Shown: positions 24,843 through 29,336 of the stretch, piece by piece
Numbering within the stretch: position 1 is the stretch's first letter
Layout: each line of letters begins with the position of its first letter
Assembly (NCBI GenBank): GCA_934295165.1
Contig: CAKRAT010000026.1
Location: 1-29,336 of the forward strand
Reading direction: 5' to 3'
Length of the DNA: 29,336 nucleotides
DNA from: an uncultured Dorea sp.
Lineage (GTDB): Bacteria > Bacillota > Clostridia > Lachnospirales > Lachnospiraceae
Translations under genes and position numbers: made by a program
Notes under the pieces: model-generated
Told to the model about the DNA's origin: nothing
The model's input: the letters and a program-made list of their open reading frames with translations, nothing else
Databases searched by the model: none

Positions 24843-25691
24843 CTACACTGCAACCGGAATATTCTTAATCTGGTCATGTGTCTGATAATCAATCAGTTTT
24901 ACATCATCTCTTGTAAACTGATAAAAATCTTTGATCTCCGGATTCAGCCAGAATTTCGGTGCCGGAAGCGGTTCACGGCTGATCAGTTCCTCGATCATCG
25001 GTACATGTCTGTCGTAAATATGTGCATCTGCGATCACATGTACAAATTCCCCGGCTTCCATATCGCATACCTGTGCCAGCATATGGATCAGTACAGCGTA
25101 CTGGCATACGTTCCAGTTATTTGCCGCAAGGACATCATTGGATCTCTGATTCAAGATTGCATTCAGTGTCAGCTTGTCATGCCCCGGCTTCTTGGTTACA
25201 TTAAATGTCATACTGTATGCACACGGATACAGATTCATCTCATGCAGATCTTCATGTACATAAATATTTGTCATAATTCTTCTGCTGTATGGATTATTCT
25301 TCAGGTCATAGATTACCCGGTCCACCTGGTCGAACATGCCTTCTTTGTACTGATGCTTTATACCCAGCTGATATCCGTAGGCTTTTCCGATTGAACCATC
25401 CTTATCAGCCCAGCTGTCCCATATATGGCTGTGAAGGTCGTTGATATTATTCGACTTCTGCTGCCAGATCCACAAAAGTTCATCTGTACAACTCTTGATT
25501 GCTGTTCTCCGAAGTGTCAGTGCCGGGAATTCTTTCGAAAGATCATAACGGTTCACGACTCCGAATTTTTTGATCGTATACGCCGGTGTCCCATCTTCCC
25601 ATACCGGTCTTACCTTTTCTCCTCTGGTATCAGTACCGTTATCGATGATGTCACGGCACATATTGATAAATACTTTATCTGCATAACTCAT
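24843..25691 (-). CDS. thyA: Thymidylate synthase, divergent active-site segments
   Basis: Methylates dUMP to dTMP using methylenetetrahydrofolate. 282 residues. The nucleophile is C157 in LYPCAYSMTF, where PCHxxxQF is usual. N194 in ANNWNVCQY is the likely dUMP-selecting asparagine (classically GLPFNIASY), QRS-x-D is at 182-186, and H-x-Y is at 224-226 (HIYDRH). These differences suggest a divergent branch, but the core residues remain and folA follows directly, so thymidylate synthesis is the best assignment. Some phage-type deoxynucleotide hydroxymethylases share this fold; the asparagine argues against cytosine substrates. It lies 35 bases after the marR gene. Confidence 0.93.
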   Translation of the reverse strand: MSYADKVFINMCRDIIDNGTDTRGEKVRPVWEDGTPAYTIKKFGVVNRYDLSKEFPALTLRRTAIKSCTDELLWIWQQKSNNINDLHSHIWDSWADKDGSIGKAYGYQLGIKHQYKEGMFDQVDRVIYDLKNNPYSRRIMTNIYVHEDLHEMNLYPCAYSMTFNVTKKPGHDKLTLNAILNQRSNDVLAANNWNVCQYAVLIHMLAQVCDMEAGEFVHVIADAHIYDRHVPMIEELISREPLPAPKFWLNPEIKDFYQFTRDDVKLIDYQTHDQIKNIPVAV

Positions 25692-25726
25692 TTTTATATC
25701 TCCTGTCTCTCTGCTTTTCGTTCTGT

Positions 25727-26158
25727 CTACGGATCACTGATATTATAAAGCACACGTTCCAACATCTTTTCCAATGCGGCAATTTCCTTTTTGCTCATCC
25801 CTATCGTAAGCCTCCGATCGGTCTTCTTTCGGTAATTATCCATCTTTTTCTGGATGTCGTATGCTTTTTCTGTCGGATAAATATTCTTACATCTCTTATC
25901 CTGATTGCTTGGAACCGACAGGATGAATCCTTTCTCATCCAGCCTTTTTAAGATACCTGTCACCGTCGGATTCTTAAGACTCAACGCCTTCTCAATATCT
26001 TTCTGGTTCACAAATTCTTTACTGCTGCCAAGAAGATAATCCAGCACCGCACACTGCGACGATGTAATTCCAATCCCCCGGAGCAGGTTATTGAATTCTT
26101 TTTCGTAAATGTTATTAATCTGTTTGAACATAAATCCAACAGGTAATCGTTCTTTCAT
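25727..26158 (-). CDS. MarR-family transcriptional regulator
   Basis: 143 residues. The winged helix covers about 30-95: CAVLDYLLGSSKEFVNQKDIEKALSL, then the recognition helix NPTVTGILKRLDEKGFI, with the wing SNQDKRCKNIYPT. N- and C-terminal helices form the dimer. AGGAG precedes the ATG. It lies 83 bases downstream of the MATE exporter on the same strand, which suggests it controls that exporter in response to a drug-like ligand, as is common for the family. No clear MarR palindrome was found in the MATE upstream region, but one inverted repeat lies between the two genes (26192-26223). Confidence 0.93.
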   Translation of the reverse strand: MKERLPVGFMFKQINNIYEKEFNNLLRGIGITSSQCAVLDYLLGSSKEFVNQKDIEKALSLKNPTVTGILKRLDEKGFILSVPSNQDKRCKNIYPTEKAYDIQKKMDNYRKKTDRRLTIGMSKKEIAALEKMLERVLYNISDP

Positions 26159-26191
26159 CCTTTGTCTTCTCCTATTTCCCCGTAAGCATCA

Positions 26192-26223
26192 TCCGTCCGG
26201 GAAGATTCACATACCCGGACGGA
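26192..26223. repeat. Inverted repeat between the MATE and marR genes
   Basis: TCCGTCCGGG (26192-26201) and CCCGGACGGA (26214-26223) are perfect 10-base G/C-rich arms around 12 bases, just past the MATE stop. There is no T-tail, so it may protect or attenuate the transcript rather than end it. Confidence 0.65.
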
Positions 26224-26241
26224 CTCATTCAATCCATTTTA

Positions 26242-27624
26242 TCATATTCTAACACCCTGTGCAATCGTATCCATCGCCCGAAGCTCTTTTAGTGCAAATC
26301 CGATTGCAACAATTCCTGCTGCCGCATCAGCAATCGGTCCAGCATACATCACACCATCAATTCCCATAAAAAGCGGGAAGATAAGTATCAGTGGAAGCAG
26401 GAAGAGTACCTGTCTTGTAAGCGAAACCACAATACCCAGCTTTGCCTTACCGATCGATGTAAAGAATCCGGAAGACATTGGCTGGATCCCATTGATAAAT
26501 GTCATAAACATAAAGATTCTAAAATACCTCGCTGCAAATTGATAGTACTCCTTACTTCCTGTGCCGAAGATACTCACAAGCTGCGTCGGGAAGAACTGGA
26601 AACACAGGAAGAATATAATGCCAACTGCCATGGCGATCCGAAATGCTTTCCAATAAGTTCTCTTCACCCTGTCATATGCCTGCGCACCATAATTGAATCC
26701 CCAGATTGGCTGACACCCCTGTGAAATTCCGATTGCGATTGCCATGAACACCATATTTACTTTGGAAATCACCCCCACACATGCCAGAGGAATATCCGTT
26801 CCATACACAGAAGCAGCTCCATAATGCCGTAATATATTATTCATCGTGATCTGTACCACAGCCATAGCGATCTGATTGATACAGGAAGCCATTCCCAGTG
26901 ATATAATCTTCTTCAAAAGCTGTCCGGACGGACGGAACATCTCTTTTTTCAGTTCCATTTTACGGAATCGGACAAAATATACAATGACCATAATGCCTGA
27001 TACAATCTGACCGATCACGGTTGCCCATGCAGCACCTTTGATTCCCCAGTGGAATCCGAAGATAAATAACGGATCTAAGATCGTATTGATGATTGCTCCC
27101 GTCAGCATACATGTCATGGAATATGTCGGACTTCTGTCTGCACGGATCAGATGATTTCCTCCCGTTGTCAGAATCAGAAACGGGATTCCGAATGCCGTAA
27201 TCCCTGTGTAATCCTGTGCGTATGGCAGAATCTTCGCTGTTACCCCAAAGATATGCAGTAACGGATTCAAAAATACAAGTGTGACCGCCGCAATGATCAC
27301 TCCGCAGATCACCAGCATAGATAGTCCGGTCCCTGCGATCCTGCTTGCCTTCTCATGATCTCCTGCACCGGAACACAGGTTAAAATTCGATGCACTTCCG
27401 ATTCCCAGAAGAAGTGCCGTCGCCGTACAGATGATCGACACCGGAAATGCAATATTGGTCGCCGCATTTCCCAGAAGTCCGACTCCCTGTCCGATGAAGA
27501 TCTGGTCTACAATATTATATAATGAACTCACCAACATACTGATGGTTGCCGGAATTGCAAATTTTGCAATCAGTTTTCCTTCTTTTTCTGTTGCCAGAGG
27601 ATTCTCTTTTTTCTGTTCTTCCAT
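26242..27624 (-). CDS. MATE-family efflux transporter
   Basis: 460-residue polytopic membrane protein with about 12 helices in two MatE halves (roughly 20-190 and 245-420). LVSSLYNIVDQIFIGQGVG (32-50) is the characteristic first-helix region. These proteins export cationic drugs or metabolites in exchange for sodium ions or protons; the substrate here is unknown. AAGGAGTG precedes the ATG. The MarR regulator follows downstream. The hom terminator lies immediately upstream, and a TATAAT occurs at its edge (27644-27649, minus) without a good -35. Confidence 0.94.
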   Translation of the reverse strand: MEEQKKENPLATEKEGKLIAKFAIPATISMLVSSLYNIVDQIFIGQGVGLLGNAATNIAFPVSIICTATALLLGIGSASNFNLCSGAGDHEKASRIAGTGLSMLVICGVIIAAVTLVFLNPLLHIFGVTAKILPYAQDYTGITAFGIPFLILTTGGNHLIRADRSPTYSMTCMLTGAIINTILDPLFIFGFHWGIKGAAWATVIGQIVSGIMVIVYFVRFRKMELKKEMFRPSGQLLKKIISLGMASCINQIAMAVVQITMNNILRHYGAASVYGTDIPLACVGVISKVNMVFMAIAIGISQGCQPIWGFNYGAQAYDRVKRTYWKAFRIAMAVGIIFFLCFQFFPTQLVSIFGTGSKEYYQFAARYFRIFMFMTFINGIQPMSSGFFTSIGKAKLGIVVSLTRQVLFLLPLILIFPLFMGIDGVMYAGPIADAAAGIVAIGFALKELRAMDTIAQGVRI

Positions 27625-27649
27625 CTTATCTTCACTCCTTATCCGATTA

Positions 27650-27682
27650 TAAAGGACGGAGCTTGTTACGGTCTCCGTCCTC
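27650..27682 (-). terminator. Terminator of hom
   Basis: GGACGGAG (27654-27661) with CTCCGTCC (27673-27680), perfect 8-base stem; on the minus strand it runs into TTTATAAT. It lies about 40 bases past the hom stop and overlaps the region upstream of the MATE gene. Confidence 0.75.
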
Positions 27683-27720
27683 TGAAAATATTCTGCTATT
27701 TATGCTTTTCTATTTATACT

Positions 27721-29007
27721 CTAATATTCACGAATCACGGTTCCAATCTCCCGTGTCGTATCCATATCTGCCAGATGCTCCAGTGCGTCCTCCAGATGCT
27801 TTTCCTTTACCGCTTCTGTCACGATAACCAGCTCTGCCGCATCGTCTGCTTTTGTCTTCTGGATGACTCTGGCAATACTTACCTTATGTACTCCAAATAC
27901 ACTTGCGATTGCTGCGAGTACACCCGGTTTATTATCCACCAGCATACGGATATAGAATTTATTCTTCACTTCTTTAAAATCTTTTACCGGTGTATTACGA
28001 TAACAGGTGCAGCTGATCCTTCCCGTACAGTGGTACTGGATATCACGGATCACATCGATCACATCACCCATGATCGCGCTGGCCGTCGGAAGTTCTCCTG
28101 CTCCACGTCCATAGAACATCGTATCATCTGCAGCATCAGAATGTATGAATACCGCATTAAACGAATCTCTGACAGATGCAAGTGGATGCTCCTTCGGAAT
28201 CATCATCGGATGTACTGCAACTTCTATACCGCCTTCTGTATTATGTGCAACACCAAGCAACTTGATCACATCACCAAACTCTTCTGCATACTCTACGTCT
28301 TTTGCCGTAATCTTCGTGATTCCTTCTGTATATACATCATCAAATGTCACTCTTGAATGAAATGCGATTGATGCCATGATTGCCACCTTGCGTCCGGCAT
28401 CCAGTCCTTCTATATCGGCTGTTGGATCCGCCTCTGCATAACCAAGTTCTGTTGCAAGTGCCAGTGCATCGTCAAAATCCATGCCTTCTTCGATCATCTT
28501 AGTCAGGATAAAATTCGTTGTACCATTGACAATACCAATGACTTCCTGGATCTCATTTGCTGCCAGACACTGCTTCAGTGGACGGATGACCGGGATTGCT
28601 CCCGCTACCGCCGCCTCAAACAAGAAGTCCACTCCGCTTTCTTCCGCAGCTTCCAGAAGTTCATGTCCATGTGTTGCCACCAGATCCTTATTCGCAGTTA
28701 CAACATTCTTTCCTGCATGCAGTGCCTCAAGAATCATGGTCCTTGCCGGCTCAATGCCGCCCATCACCTCGATCACAATTCCGATCTCATCATCGTTAAT
28801 GATATCTTCCCACTTATCTGTTAAAAGAGACTGGTCTACACCTTCTCTCTTCTTATTCATGTTATGTACCAGTATCTTCTGGATTTCAAGACCTGCTCCG
28901 GCTTTCATCGCCATCTCATCTTTCTGACGTTCTACAAGCTTATACACACCGCTGCCAACTGTTCCAAGTCCCAGAAGACCTGCTTTTACTACTCTTTCTT
29001 GATTCAT
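27721..29007 (-). CDS. hom: Homoserine dehydrogenase with C-terminal ACT domain
   Basis: Reduces aspartate semialdehyde to homoserine, the branch toward threonine and methionine. 428 residues: an N-terminal NAD(P) fold with GLGTVGSG (13-20), K107 in NVVTANKDLV, the dimer/catalytic segment NGTTNFILT (161-169) and ADPTADIEGLDAGRK (193-207), whose Asp and Lys are the catalytic pair. The C-terminal ACT domain (about 348-428; IRMLVDNKPGVLAAIASVFG) normally gives threonine inhibition. AGGATGTGAG precedes the ATG. A promoter is visible about 100 bases upstream. thrB/thrC are not in the window. Confidence 0.97.
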   Translation of the reverse strand: MNQERVVKAGLLGLGTVGSGVYKLVERQKDEMAMKAGAGLEIQKILVHNMNKKREGVDQSLLTDKWEDIINDDEIGIVIEVMGGIEPARTMILEALHAGKNVVTANKDLVATHGHELLEAAEESGVDFLFEAAVAGAIPVIRPLKQCLAANEIQEVIGIVNGTTNFILTKMIEEGMDFDDALALATELGYAEADPTADIEGLDAGRKVAIMASIAFHSRVTFDDVYTEGITKITAKDVEYAEEFGDVIKLLGVAHNTEGGIEVAVHPMMIPKEHPLASVRDSFNAVFIHSDAADDTMFYGRGAGELPTASAIMGDVIDVIRDIQYHCTGRISCTCYRNTPVKDFKEVKNKFYIRMLVDNKPGVLAAIASVFGVHKVSIARVIQKTKADDAAELVIVTEAVKEKHLEDALEHLADMDTTREIGTVIREY

Positions 29008-29107
29008 CTTCTCACATCCTCGTTTTCTTGTTCACTCTCTTTTCGTTTTTTACAACTACACATACACTATTTTTTGCTTTTCTATAGTTTTTGTTTATAC
29101 CCACTTT

Positions 29108-29137
29108 AGTATAGCACAGTGCCACATGGAATTTCAA
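29108..29137 (-). promoter_or_regulatory. Promoter of hom
   Basis: Minus-strand -35 TTGAAA (29132-29137), 18-base spacer, -10 TATACT (29108-29113), giving a roughly 95-base leader before the ATG. No riboswitch motif was recognised in that leader. Confidence 0.7.
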
Positions 29138-29237
29138 TCTGCTTCTTTCTATGCTTTTAAATTAATACAGTCTGAACTTTCGTAATAATGTGATATCTAC
29201 AAGATTTTCTAACGTCATTTTTCTTGTATACTTAGAC

Positions 29238-29266
29238 ACAAAAAAAGACATCACAAATAGTCTTTT
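29238..29266 (-). terminator. Terminator of tRNA-Gly
   Basis: AAAGAC (29260-29265 complement) pairs with GTCTTT (29244-29249 complement) on the minus strand, followed by a run of seven or more T; it lies directly after the tRNA 3' end. Confidence 0.65.
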
Positions 29267-29269
29267 CAG

Positions 29270-29336
29270 AGCGACAGACGGGACTCGAACCCGCGACCTC
29301 CACCTTGGCAAGGTGGCGTACTACCAACTGTACTAC
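29270..29336 (-). tRNA. tRNA-Gly (anticodon GCC), 5' end cut by the window
   Basis: Minus strand: D stem GTAC/GTAC, anticodon stem CCACC/GGTGG with loop TTGCCAA giving anticodon GCC, T stem GCGGG/CCCGT with loop TTCGAGT, then the 3' acceptor strand CTGTCGC and discriminator T. Only the first six bases of the acceptor's 5' strand are missing. No CCA is encoded. Confidence 0.93.

Noticed and set aside
29008..29107. Riboswitch or threonine attenuator in the hom leader
   Set aside because: The leader is about 95 bases, has no run of threonine codons, no conserved riboswitch core and no terminator hairpin that I can see.
1..29336. CRISPR array, prophage, insertion sequence or toxin-antitoxin pair
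   Set aside because: No regularly spaced repeats, transposase, integrase, phage structural genes or paired small genes of this kind were seen on either strand.

Overview
This 29.3-kb window looks like ordinary chromosome from a gut-type Clostridia species, most likely Lachnospiraceae. That placement rests on the moderately low G+C, strong AAGGAGG-type ribosome binding sites, a two-subunit GlgC/GlgD pyrophosphorylase, a DUF5688-like protein, a T-box leader on ilvB, and the overall protein style. No plasmid, phage or CRISPR signature was seen. Almost all genes lie on the minus strand. The exceptions are a TetR regulator and the glgC-glgD pair.

Layout, left to right. (1) Positions 1-565 hold no convincing gene. 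They contain short repeat-like sequence and a large imperfect inverted repeat (about 300-547) that ends 19 bases from the nadE stop codon. (2) 566-4191, minus: methyltransferase, hslO (Hsp33) and nadE form an apparent operon with a clear promoter. It diverges from a tetR gene (4424-5026) that has a promoter and a candidate autoregulatory operator. (3) 5207-8133, minus: argS followed by an AlaX-like alanyl-tRNA editing gene. (4) 8186-9959: a membrane-anchored protein of unknown function, tRNA-Arg(CCG) and a DUF5688-like gene. (5) 10144-12082, minus: a chorismate mutase-like/shikimate kinase fusion, a YqeG-type HAD phosphatase and elongation factor P. (6) 12242-14123, minus: a GntR(YtrA-type)-ABC ATPase-permease operon whose promoter lies inside a palindromic operator. 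(7) 14204-16390: a SulP-STAS transporter with a long charged C-terminal tail. (8) 16557-20460, minus: branched-chain amino acid genes ilvB, ilvN and ilvE. ilvB is preceded by a T-box leader whose specifier reads as GUA (valine), and ilvE has its own consensus promoter. (9) 20654-22911, plus: glgC-glgD, with an AT-rich perfect inverted repeat in the upstream region. (10) 23063-27624, minus: MATE exporter, MarR regulator, thyA, folA and a family-4-like glycosyltransferase, with close spacing from thyA to the glycosyltransferase. (11) 27721-29336: homoserine dehydrogenase and a tRNA-Gly(GCC) cut by the window edge.

Functionally the window is housekeeping: NAD synthesis, translation quality control, aromatic and branched-chain amino acid synthesis, the aspartate-family branch to threonine/methionine, glycogen precursor synthesis and thymidylate/folate metabolism. 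I found no convincing new multi-gene system. The best targets for a second look are the inverted repeat beside nadE, the four-cysteine insertion in IlvB, the SulP tail, the fusion enzyme with an altered mutase active-site segment, the divergent ThyA motifs, and several well-defined regulatory palindromes.
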